From assembly GCA_016699445.1 (NCBI GenBank), contig CP064976.1, positions 868,001 to 932,000 on the forward strand: a DNA stretch of 64,000 nucleotides, in the 5' to 3' direction. Below the pieces are notes generated by a model. The model was given only the letters and a program-made list of their open reading frames with translations, did no database searches and was not told the origin of the DNA. How positions within the stretch are numbered: position 1 is the first letter of the stretch; every line of letters starts with the position of its first letter. Shown here piece by piece: positions 8,093 to 15,476 of the stretch. Made by a program: the position numbers and the translations under genes. This DNA is from Deltaproteobacteria bacterium. GTDB lineage: Bacteria; UBA10199; JACPAL01; GCA-016699445.

Positions 8093-9832
8093 ATGAATAA
8101 AAAATATTTTTACAGTTCATGTTTGTTGTCTCTTTGGTGTGTTGTGGCTTTTGCCAGAGGTAATGCAATCAGAACTACAGATGTAGTAGAAGGTAGAGTT
8201 CAAAAAAAAGAACGACCCGCTGTGGAACAGCCTTCCAAAGCATTACATAATTGGAGTGATATATTTGATATAAAAAATTATTCATACGTAGACCCATCAG
8301 CGATTTTCAGCCCTGTGTTTAGCCCAAGAGTGAGCTGTCAATCTGCTTTAATGACAGGAGCTTTAGAAGATGCTTTAAATGGAGACTGTAACTGGATTGG
8401 CAGGCAGCTTCTCTGGCAGCTTGGGAATGGGGAGATTGTCGCCTATTCAGAATGGGATCGAGAGAAGAAAAATAAGCTTCAAGATCTTTATAATCGCTTC
8501 AGAAGATATCAGCGAGACTTAGGGGTCTCTTGCCCTCAAAATGCAAACACAGTTATTCAAAGAAGTAATATTCAGAGTAATTACATTTCAGCACAGCAAG
8601 CGTTTGATCTCTACTCAGCACATATCGCCTGGTTTCTTTTTACAGAAACAAACCCTGAGATAATTCCGTGGTCACTGTATCAGTTTACTCAGACAGAGTT
8701 AGCTGAACTTCTTTCATCTCAGAATTATTTTAATATAATTACTTCCTCTATGTACACAGAGGAGGATTATCCTGAACGCATTCTTCCAGGAAGAGACTAT
8801 CAGTTTGTCTCTCATAGAGCCCTTATGGCTAGTGTTTCCTGTGATCCAAGGAATGGGTACGGTTTCTTGGTTGGTACAAATACGCGTGCAAGTGATAGGC
8901 GAAATTTAATTGCAAGAAGTCCTAGCGAAACGTTAGTAAATATATCCTATTTCGCTCACCAGCATTTTACTCATGGAAATTTATCAGATGCTAACAACGA
9001 TATAAGAAACCACTACTTTACGCTCAGTGATCGCTTGAGGAATACGGAGGGTGTTGGAATTGTGCAATATGGAGGGTGCCATTCTGCAACGAGCCTTATT
9101 TATGATTTGGCGAAATCTATTAAAATACCATTAAAAGTTATTTTTACCTATCAGCTCCCTACAAATGGAGATGGTTCGTTGCCTAGTGAAGTCAGTTCTC
9201 GTGAAAGGTCTTATCATGAAGGACTTGTGTTTAATTGGTCAAATGTGTCGACAGTAAGAGTGCTTCCGCACACGGATCTTACCTATGCCAACTTTACGCC
9301 CTTTTTTCCTGGTTCATTAAGTAGTGCATCAGCGGCTTCACAGGAAGAGAAAAAAAGAAGTCTATTTAATAATATATGGTTAACACCAGAATCAGCTCGT
9401 AGACGAGGATTTCAATATTTGCCACATTTGCCTGCTATTACTGTTGGACTTGTTCCTCTTTTGCAGAGCATGGCGGATAGGCCAAGTTTGGGAGTCATGG
9501 GTGGATATTGGCTGAGAGGGTGTGTTGATGGGGCCGAAGGGTGTCTTGAGAATGTATTTATTCAAGAACGGGGATACAATCTATGTTCATGGAATGATTA
9601 TGTGAGATTTTACTGTTTATATCACGATCTCTCAGTAGAGTTTTACACAAGATTTTTGAGAGAAAGTTATATTGACCCTGCGCCATTTAGTATTCCAGGT
9701 TTGTTAAATGTTGAGCAAAGAATAGAAAGAGCTCAGATGTGTGTCATGGCTAATGGTGGGTGTAATAATATTAGAGATATTCTTGTTCCTGAATTTAGCA
9801 GGTATAAATCAAATGATGGATGGCACGACTAG
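8093..9832 (+). CDS. Secreted transglutaminase-like protein
   Basis: The open frame extends back to 7919, but the ATG at 8093 gives a signal peptide (MNKKYFYSSCLLSLWCVVAF then ARG), so I use it. No strong ribosome-binding site is seen, and the leader of about 170 bases upstream is unassigned. In the middle, GGCHSATSLIYDLAKSIKIP looks like the Cys helix of transglutaminase/papain-like folds, SYHEGLVFNW supplies a His and VLPHTDLTY an Asp in the right order. This suggests a Cys-His-Asp fold, possibly acting on peptides or as a structural domain. The other 400 residues are not recognised and contain several more Cys. It ends two bases before the convergent gene at 9835. Confidence 0.5.
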   Translation: MNKKYFYSSCLLSLWCVVAFARGNAIRTTDVVEGRVQKKERPAVEQPSKALHNWSDIFDIKNYSYVDPSAIFSPVFSPRVSCQSALMTGALEDALNGDCNWIGRQLLWQLGNGEIVAYSEWDREKKNKLQDLYNRFRRYQRDLGVSCPQNANTVIQRSNIQSNYISAQQAFDLYSAHIAWFLFTETNPEIIPWSLYQFTQTELAELLSSQNYFNIITSSMYTEEDYPERILPGRDYQFVSHRALMASVSCDPRNGYGFLVGTNTRASDRRNLIARSPSETLVNISYFAHQHFTHGNLSDANNDIRNHYFTLSDRLRNTEGVGIVQYGGCHSATSLIYDLAKSIKIPLKVIFTYQLPTNGDGSLPSEVSSRERSYHEGLVFNWSNVSTVRVLPHTDLTYANFTPFFPGSLSSASAASQEEKKRSLFNNIWLTPESARRRGFQYLPHLPAITVGLVPLLQSMADRPSLGVMGGYWLRGCVDGAEGCLENVFIQERGYNLCSWNDYVRFYCLYHDLSVEFYTRFLRESYIDPAPFSIPGLLNVEQRIERAQMCVMANGGCNNIRDILVPEFSRYKSNDGWHD

Positions 9833-9834
9833 AG

Positions 9835-10902
9835 TTAGTTGTCGTTGCGAGATAATTCTATCCAGTTAAAAAAGCCATAAATAAGCGTTATCGAGTCGCT
9901 ATTACCCATAGTAATAGTACCGCCTGCAATCCGTGCGTCTGCTCCACCGCCAGTAATTGTGACTGGGTTGCCGGATTCGTTCGCTATTAGCAGCGTTTGG
10001 CCCGTTTCTGCTCCTGCTTCACTGATATCACCACTGCAGCCGTCAAAATCATTACAGACGATCTGAATAAAAGAAGAATGAGGAGTTATTGTAAAGGTCG
10101 CAGCGGTTCCATTTCCATTGCTGTCTACTGTGAGATCTTGAGGTGTATACTTGACAAAGCCCCCAACCCTTAAGTTCCCCTGGTTACCACCCGCTGTTAC
10201 TCCACCAATAATTAAATCTCCTGAACTGGTAAATGTTATAGGTGTTGTATCGGAAGTTTGGTCGTTAATGATCAGTGAACTTCCGGAGCCTGAATTGGTA
10301 ATGCTTAATGTGTTTGTTCCGCTCTCAGAGATATTAGTAGAAGCATCTAGAGTAAGATTATCAGAGAGAGTCGGAAAATCTAAGGTATCCGCAGCAATAT
10401 CATTTTCGACAATAGTGCCATTTAATATGGTGGTAGAGGTAATCGCATCAGTTGCAATATCAGAAGATGTGATGGTTCCATCAGTGATTAAATTAGTTGT
10501 GATTGAATCGTTCGCAATAGCTTCAGAGGAAATATTGAGTGCCGTAAAAGCAGTGGCAGCGAATGGAGAAGAGACCATCTCAACACGAGGGCTCATAGTT
10601 TCGTTGTTGATGACGTATTCCATAAAAACAGCTGTGTTTGAAGTGACTGTGGAGCAATCAAACTGAATACTCAAAACTCCATTACTGGGAGTGGCTGTGC
10701 CGGTGGCAGCTGTGATGAGTTCGGCACCTCCTGTAATCGTTGGATAAAAGTGGATTTCATAATCCACTGAAGTGGAGATGGGATCTCCGGCAAGATCTGC
10801 GAGAGCCATTTGAGAAACGCAATCGGTGCGAGCCGCTCTTAGATTAGAGATTGGAGCAATGACCACAAAAAATGCCAATGTGACGATGATTCTGAATCGC
10901 AT
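9835..10902 (-). CDS. Secreted fibre-like repeat protein
   Basis: A Sec signal peptide (MRFRIIVTLAFFVVIAPISN then LRAA) is followed by a compact N-terminal domain ending near SPFAATAFTAL. Next comes a repeat region of the form IANDSITTNLITDGTITSSD and IATDAITSTTILNGTIVEND, much like phage tail-fibre and trimeric fibre shafts. The C-terminal half is beta-rich (SGSSLIINDQTSDTTPITFTS...FIQIVCNDFDGCSGD). The overall layout equals that of 3745-5043, with little direct identity. It is probably a surface fibre. There is no enzymatic motif. Confidence 0.6.
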   Translation of the reverse strand: MRFRIIVTLAFFVVIAPISNLRAARTDCVSQMALADLAGDPISTSVDYEIHFYPTITGGAELITAATGTATPSNGVLSIQFDCSTVTSNTAVFMEYVINNETMSPRVEMVSSPFAATAFTALNISSEAIANDSITTNLITDGTITSSDIATDAITSTTILNGTIVENDIAADTLDFPTLSDNLTLDASTNISESGTNTLSITNSGSGSSLIINDQTSDTTPITFTSSGDLIIGGVTAGGNQGNLRVGGFVKYTPQDLTVDSNGNGTAATFTITPHSSFIQIVCNDFDGCSGDISEAGAETGQTLLIANESGNPVTITGGGADARIAGGTITMGNSDSITLIYGFFNWIELSRNDN

Positions 10903-10972
10903 AGGTTCGTTGGAAATAGTAACAATTTAAAGGCAAACTGGCGAGGTGTTATTTGTGGGTGTGTCAATGGGC

Positions 10973-12523
10973 TCAATGAGCGGGTTTGAAGTAAATAAGA
11001 TCTCTCAAATTTTGCATTCTTTTTTCAGGGACACCTGTAAAACGGGTATTCACGGCAATGGGCATTTTACGCCAAAAAAGGAAAACTCCGGGTGGAGAAG
11101 CTATGAGCTCATTTTGTAAATTAACATTCATCTCATTTCTTTTTCTCTCATCAACTTCAGAGCGCATTTCTTCTAGAAGCTGGTCTACTTTTTTATTTTG
11201 ATAATGAGAAAAATTCATCCCGTCTTTGATTTGACTCGAGTGCCAAAAGACAAAATCATTATTGTAATAAGGACGAGAAACTAAATTAATAATATAGGCA
11301 TCAAAATCAGATTTTCTCATGACTCTATTAATATACTGATCAAGAGGCAGCGTTTCAATTTTCATCAAAACGCCAACATCTCTTAACTGTGTTTGAATAT
11401 TTTTTAATGTCTGAAGAGCTAAATTTTCCCCATCAAATGTCACGGTTGAAAACTCAAAAGGCTTACCCTTCTTATCCAAAATAAAATCCCCATTTCGGTC
11501 CGACCAACCGTTCTTTTTTAAGATCTTCAAAGCCTCTTTAGGATTATAGGCAATACCATCATTACCTGCATAAGACTCATATTCTTGTGAGTCAGGCCGC
11601 AATGTCCCCCTCGGAAGAAATACTTTATTCATAGCAACACTTTTAATAAGACTTTGCTTATTAATAGCAAAATTTAAGGCTTTGCGAATATCGGGTTCGC
11701 TAAAAAGATGGTGTGAATTATTAAACCCTAAAAGGTATAATCTTGGATACCAATTGTCATAAACTTTGATTGAAGGAATTTTTTCTAGAGCCCCATAATC
11801 CTCAGGATTCGTTAAAAACGTCATCTCAACATCACCGGCTATTAAATGGTTCAAAACTGATTTTTGATCCTTATACACCTTCACATCAATGCGATCTAAA
11901 GAATCAAATTTTGAAAAATAGTTTTCATTTTTTTTCAGAACAATTGAATCAGAACTTTGACTCACAAAGCGGTAAGGACCACTCCCTATAGGGAGAGAAT
12001 TAAACTTAGAAAAATCCGATGTTTTTTCCAAAAGATGCTGAGGAGCAATACCAAACTCACACAATGCGGTTAAAAAATCATTATCGGCTTTCTTCAAAAA
12101 AATACTCACATGATCATCATCGTCGACAACAATATCTTTGACGGAATCAAGATAATGAGAATGCCCCCTGGATAATTTCAACCTCAAGTAATCATACGTA
12201 AATTTAATATCTGATGTTTTTAAACGATATTGATCATGAAAGAAGACATCTTTTCGAAGTTCAAGCTTCCACACTAATCCTTCCGAAAGGATCTCCCATT
12301 TTTTTATAATATTTGGAATAAGCTGACCATTTTCCGAGCAGATAAAAAGAGGATCAAAAATCAGGTTAATTAAATTTGCTGAAATACTTGAATCTGTTGT
12401 GAGAGGATTTATCTCCGTAGGAGAATGATCCACACCAATAAAAATTTTACTTAATTTTTTGGGGTGATTTTCTGAACAAGCAAATAGAAAAAATGCGCAG
12501 AAAATAATCTTTTTTAATTTCAC
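10973..12523 (-). CDS. Periplasmic peptide-binding lipoprotein, OppA/DppA family (SBP family 5)
   Basis: The product is a 516-residue extracytoplasmic solute-binding protein of ABC transporters. It has a lipoprotein signal (MKLKKIIFCAFFLFAC), the family opening (PTEINPLTTDSSISANLINLIFDPLF) and KWEILSEGLVWKLELRKDVF followed by FHD, which is the family signature. Later segments also fit (FNNSHHLFSEPDIRKALNFA, SFPFEFS-like strand). The family binds peptides, nickel or other small ligands. No permease or ATPase gene is in the window, so it may serve a distant transporter or a sensor. The start codon is GTG and lacks a clear ribosome-binding site. Its start lies only 20 bases after the terminator that closes the maturase-peptide transcript, so it may be expressed by read-through. 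Confidence 0.85.
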   Translation of the reverse strand: MKLKKIIFCAFFLFACSENHPKKLSKIFIGVDHSPTEINPLTTDSSISANLINLIFDPLFICSENGQLIPNIIKKWEILSEGLVWKLELRKDVFFHDQYRLKTSDIKFTYDYLRLKLSRGHSHYLDSVKDIVVDDDDHVSIFLKKADNDFLTALCEFGIAPQHLLEKTSDFSKFNSLPIGSGPYRFVSQSSDSIVLKKNENYFSKFDSLDRIDVKVYKDQKSVLNHLIAGDVEMTFLTNPEDYGALEKIPSIKVYDNWYPRLYLLGFNNSHHLFSEPDIRKALNFAINKQSLIKSVAMNKVFLPRGTLRPDSQEYESYAGNDGIAYNPKEALKILKKNGWSDRNGDFILDKKGKPFEFSTVTFDGENLALQTLKNIQTQLRDVGVLMKIETLPLDQYINRVMRKSDFDAYIINLVSRPYYNNDFVFWHSSQIKDGMNFSHYQNKKVDQLLEEMRSEVDERKRNEMNVNLQNELIASPPGVFLFWRKMPIAVNTRFTGVPEKRMQNLRDLIYFKPAH

Positions 12524-12543
12524 TTTGGCGTAGGTGCCGTTTT

Positions 12544-12596
12544 AAAAAAAACAACGCAAGGCAAAAGAAAGTACCCACACTTTCTTTTGCCTTGCG
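12544..12596 (-). terminator. Strong intrinsic terminator after the candidate precursor peptide
   Basis: A perfect 18-bp stem (12555-12572 with 12579-12596, 6-base loop) is followed, in the minus-strand transcript, by a U-rich run (complement of 12544-12554). It lies 8 bases past the stop of the 22-codon gene. The arms contain the decamer CAAAAGAAAG and its complement, and the same decamer forms the upstream half of the peptide gene's Shine-Dalgarno region. Confidence 0.85.
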
Positions 12597-12604
12597 AAAA
12601 GTTC

Positions 12605-12673
12605 TTAGTAAATCACTGGCAAACAGCTAGCTGGCTTTGGCTGCACAGACTTAGTTCCTTTTGTAACCTTCAT
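12605..12673 (-). CDS. Candidate RiPP precursor peptide, 22 residues
   Basis: A short frame on the minus strand starts with ATG at 12673 and stops with TAA at 12605-12607. The product begins MKVTKGTKSVQ and ends PKPASCLPVIY. The case that it is real rests on three things visible in the sequence: a ribosome-binding site with 14 consecutive bases complementary to the usual 16S rRNA 3' end, spaced 8 bases from the ATG; a perfect terminator directly downstream; and its position in line with a SPASM radical SAM gene upstream on the same strand. The basic N-terminal half would be the leader and the Cys-Leu-Pro-Val-Ile-Tyr end the modified core. A C-terminal aliphatic-Tyr pair after a Cys recalls mycofactocin precursor MftA, but no homology is claimed. 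I know of no named family for this peptide. Confidence 0.7.
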   Translation of the reverse strand: MKVTKGTKSVQPKPASCLPVIY

Positions 12674-12677
12674 GCGT

Positions 12678-12691
12678 ATCACCTCCTTTCT
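12678..12691 (-). promoter_or_regulatory. Exceptionally strong Shine-Dalgarno sequence of the peptide gene
   Basis: On the minus strand this reads AGAAAGGAGGTGAT, the full complement of the common bacterial 16S rRNA tail AUCACCUCCUUUCU. GGAGG is 8 bases from the ATG at 12673. This is far better than any other gene in the window and predicts very high translation. Confidence 0.85.
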
Positions 12692-12698
12692 TTTGAGT

Positions 12699-12792
12699 CA
12701 GAGGGAGATACCGCTCTCCCTCTGAAACTCCCATCTGACGGCAGATGGCTGATCACTCACTTCGTTTGCTCGGACGGATTGAATCCGTTCCG
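12699..12792 (-). promoter_or_regulatory. Three consecutive hairpins between the maturase and the peptide gene
   Basis: The 134-base gap after the radical SAM stop codon is highly structured. A perfect 10-bp stem (12699-12708 with 12715-12724, 6-base loop) ends just before the ribosome-binding region of the peptide. A 7-bp stem with a 4-base loop lies at 12731-12748, and an imperfect dyad at 12771-12792. None has a U-run, so they look like mRNA processing or stabilising elements, or an attenuator, rather than terminators. No additional peptide gene with a ribosome-binding site was found in the gap. Confidence 0.6.
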
Positions 12793-12807
12793 ATCAAGAC
12801 TTGTTCG

Positions 12808-14154
12808 TTACTCTTCAGAAAGACGTGCTATTTCTTGCTGCATGAAATCTTCGATCGATCGGGAAAGATAATTCCCTTCACAGGACTTTACTTCGAGGCT
12901 ACCCGTTTTATTGACGGAATTCATACGACAGCCGCCACAACAATTGGGAAGATACGCACACGATTCACAATCTTCATCCCACTTGGGCATCGTGACCTGT
13001 GTTTCACCTTGTGCATTGTATTTTTCGTCACGGACATGACCTGCGGCTAAGTGAGAAACACCCACAAATGCAGGACATTTATAGAGACTGCCATCAGGAC
13101 CAATCGTCAGAGAATGTCGTGAGTGATATTCACAAGGGCCAATCTCTGGACGTTTCTGAACAGGGAGTCCTGTGGAACGTGTTTTCTCTTGAAGCGCCAG
13201 AATGCCGTTGATCTGAGGATCATTGAAAGAACACACCTCGCAAAAAGACGTCACTTTTCCATCGCGCCCCGATACGATATCGGGATTGATTTTCATGATT
13301 GGTTTAAAACGAGCTGAAACGATGTCATTGGCAAAAGGGCTTTGGCGAATACGATCCACCAGGCTAAACATGCTCGCATAGTTGTCATTATCAAAATTGC
13401 CACCAATGGAAACTTTGAGCTTCCCGGCAATTTTACAGAGGTTGTCATAAATAATATCAAACGTGCCCTCACGATTGTGCTTAATACGCTTTTTATCGTG
13501 GGCTTCGCGATCGCCATCAAAAGTGATTTTAATCCAACGAAAACCTACAGGAAGAAGTTCTTCGACAAATTCAGGCGTTAACAACACCCCATTGGTGACC
13601 ATTCCAAAAGCCATTTCAATATTAAGTGACTCACACACCGACCACATACTTTTTGAAATTTCCCGAATCGCTTTTGGATGGAGAAGCGGCTCGCCTCCAA
13701 AAAAAGTCATGTGAAGTTCTCGAGGTCGAATATTGGTGAGTCGCTGAGTCATCCAATCAATCGTCTGAGAAATCATCTCCGGCTTCATGATGCCATTTTC
13801 TCGAACATCATTTTCAAAGCAGTAATCACAGGCTAAATTGCAATTCATCGTTGGTAAAATAGTGACCTGCATGACGTCCGTACGTTCACGGATTTTTTCA
13901 TGATACCAAGAATCAAACAAGGCTTGCTCGTCGACCTCATCATCCAAAACCAAACCCATTTCTTTAAGCTGAGAGACAACATCCGATTCTTTTTCTGACA
14001 TGGAAAAATTATTTTTTAATTTTTCAAAAAGTATTTGAGGATTGAGCTCTGGATCATCAAAAAGAATTCGATGATCGTGAAGCGTATTATACAAAAGAAT
14101 CTTGTTTGGAGATTCTTTAGAACTCGAGATGATATTAAACTTCGATGGCTTCAT
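12808..14154 (-). CDS. Radical SAM/SPASM peptide maturase
   Basis: The 448-residue protein has three parts. Residues 1-95 form a small N-terminal domain of the kind that precedes peptide-modifying radical SAM domains (YNTLHDHRILFDD...VSQLKEMGLVLDDEVDEQAL). The radical SAM core has CNLACDYC (CxxxCxxC, binding the SAM iron-sulfur cluster), the GGEPLL motif and FDGDREAHDKKR. The C-terminal SPASM domain has the canonical Cys pattern: CEYHSRHSLTIGPDGSLYKC, then CESCAYLPNCCGGC and a final Cys in SCEG, so two auxiliary clusters are expected. This class includes enzymes that modify ribosomal peptides (PqqE, MftC, AlbA, anSME). The ATG at 14154 follows a G-rich GGGGGGTGGA. It lies behind a sigma54-type promoter and is followed by the candidate precursor. 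Confidence 0.85.
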   Translation of the reverse strand: MKPSKFNIISSSKESPNKILLYNTLHDHRILFDDPELNPQILFEKLKNNFSMSEKESDVVSQLKEMGLVLDDEVDEQALFDSWYHEKIRERTDVMQVTILPTMNCNLACDYCFENDVRENGIMKPEMISQTIDWMTQRLTNIRPRELHMTFFGGEPLLHPKAIREISKSMWSVCESLNIEMAFGMVTNGVLLTPEFVEELLPVGFRWIKITFDGDREAHDKKRIKHNREGTFDIIYDNLCKIAGKLKVSIGGNFDNDNYASMFSLVDRIRQSPFANDIVSARFKPIMKINPDIVSGRDGKVTSFCEVCSFNDPQINGILALQEKTRSTGLPVQKRPEIGPCEYHSRHSLTIGPDGSLYKCPAFVGVSHLAAGHVRDEKYNAQGETQVTMPKWDEDCESCAYLPNCCGGCRMNSVNKTGSLEVKSCEGNYLSRSIEDFMQQEIARLSEE

Positions 14155-14226
14155 TCCACCCCCCGGCGAATCAAGCGTTGCAAAGTCTGAAACAAACTCG
14201 TGTAAAAAATTGTAACCGCTAACTTT

Positions 14227-14241
14227 GCAACAAGTGAGCCA
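14227..14241 (-). promoter_or_regulatory. Sigma54 (-24/-12) promoter of the radical SAM-peptide transcript
   Basis: The minus strand reads TTGGCTCACTTGTTGCA: TGGC (14241-14238), exactly seven bases, then TTGC (14230-14227), with the preferred T before and A after. Only two positions of the usual YTGGCACGN4TTGCW consensus differ. Transcription would start near 14216, leaving a leader of about 60 bases before the ATG at 14154. Upstream, 14260-14390 is a series of long A and T tracts that may bend DNA between an enhancer and the promoter. A sigma54 activator gene lies at 15477. Confidence 0.65.
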
Positions 14242-14448
14242 AGGAATTTGTCAGGAAGTTTTTTTGAATCACTCGAAAATATTTTTTTTTGAAAAAATCG
14301 TTTTTAATACCGATAAATCAAACTAAATCGAAATTGTTTTTTTCTTATTTTTTTTATTTTTTGTTTTTTTAAAAAAAGAGAAGATGGGCAAAGTTGGATA
14401 AATTCTTAGGCAATCAAAAGGGGAAAAATATACCAAAAAAACAGTTTT

Positions 14449-15132
14449 TTACCTTTTTCGACTCTGCAAAATAGGCAATCGCATCACAAAAGAAGTATTT
14501 TTTGTATCCTCTTCAAGAGTCAGTTCGCCATTATGAGCTTCTACGATTCTACGGGATAAATAAAGACCGATACCATTCACCTTCTGAGTCTTTGTCGTAA
14601 AAAAAGGCTCAAAAATATCTGACCGAATTGATTTTTCAACACCACGACCACTATCAATCACCCTGAAGTAAATATAAATTCCCACTTTTTTGATTTCTAA
14701 ACGAACCCATTTCTCTTCTAAACCGTCCACAGCTTCCACACCATTCTTTAAGAGATTTAACAAGACCTGAACTATTTCATGAGGCCGACATTCAATCGGA
14801 AATTCAAGGGTTTGACTCTGCTCAAAATATAATTGAACCCCACTTTTTATAAACATAACTCTCGTCAATTCTAAAGCATTCCTCACAATGTCACCTATTG
14901 AGGTCAGCACAAAAGCTTCAGGAGTTTCATCCTTTTCCATCTGGGTCAAACTACGAACAATCTTCAAAAGCATCGTCGATGTCTCTTCAATACGACGACA
15001 ACTTTCATAGGCATCAGAAGCCAAACGCTGCTCAGGAGGAATCGTATTTTCCAAATGCTTTTTTAAGATTGCCACACTGCCTGAAATGGAGCTCAACGGA
15101 ATATAGATTTCATGCATCATCAAGCTGGACAT
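14449..15132 (-). CDS. Cytoplasmic histidine kinase (NtrB-like), probably longer at the 5' end
   Basis: The frame encodes dimerisation and ATPase domains without a membrane sensor. The H-box is MMHEIYIPLSSISGS with the phosphorylated His, the N-box is LLNLLKNGVEAV, G1 is VIDSGRGV, the F-box EPFFTTK and G2 GIGLYLSRRIV. The ATG at 15132 sits almost on the H-box, too late for a normal kinase. An ATG at 15218 in another frame gives MNDGHDNLESQV...EVEKNQRRD, a typical coiled-coil lead-in that joins SLSKMSSLMMHEI if one base is added near 15135-15142. I therefore think the gene spans 14449-15218 with one missing base. It is divergent from the response-regulator gene and is its likely partner. The input signal is unknown. 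Confidence 0.75.
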   Translation of the reverse strand: MSSLMMHEIYIPLSSISGSVAILKKHLENTIPPEQRLASDAYESCRRIEETSTMLLKIVRSLTQMEKDETPEAFVLTSIGDIVRNALELTRVMFIKSGVQLYFEQSQTLEFPIECRPHEIVQVLLNLLKNGVEAVDGLEEKWVRLEIKKVGIYIYFRVIDSGRGVEKSIRSDIFEPFFTTKTQKVNGIGLYLSRRIVEAHNGELTLEEDTKNTSFVMRLPILQSRKR

Positions 15133-15218
15133 TTTACTCAGAGATCTCTTCTCTGATTTTTTTCCACCTCAGAAGCCTTCGGAACCTGACTCTCTAGATT
15201 ATCATGCCCATCATTCAT

Positions 15219-15476
15219 AAGTTATTCACATTCTCCCCAAATCAAACCCACACTCCCCATAAGCAAAATCAGTGCCTTATTTTTAAGGTCTTACTTTTGA
15301 ACGACTCTCTTGCTTTATTTCAAAATAGATTCTTCCGATTTAAAGAAAAAGGATAAGTTTTCCTCTTTGATAGAGGATAAGTTTTTTCCTTAAAAATCTC
15401 TCATTTTTCAATAGGTTCTTGCGTTATCGACGACAACTGTTCTACTAGCACCTCACTCAAAGAATCTGGAAAATGC
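15219..15476. promoter_or_regulatory. Divergent intergenic region with a direct repeat
   Basis: This 258-base region separates the kinase from the response-regulator gene. AGGATAAGTTTTCC at 15350-15363 recurs as AGGATAAGTTTTTTCC at 15374-15389, start-to-start 24 bases, on the plus strand. These could be binding sites for an autoregulator. No -24/-12 promoter and no clean -35/-10 pair was seen, and no small gene. Confidence 0.35.

Noticed and set aside
10151..10666. 171-codon plus-strand ORF opposite the fibre-like gene
   Set aside because: Its Val/Ser-rich composition mirrors the repeats on the other strand, and there is no start signal.
12587..12871. Plus-strand ORF of 94 codons opposite the peptide gene
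   Set aside because: It lies antisense to the peptide, hairpins and maturase end, has no ribosome-binding site and reads like a chance frame. The minus strand has the full Shine-Dalgarno sequence and terminator.
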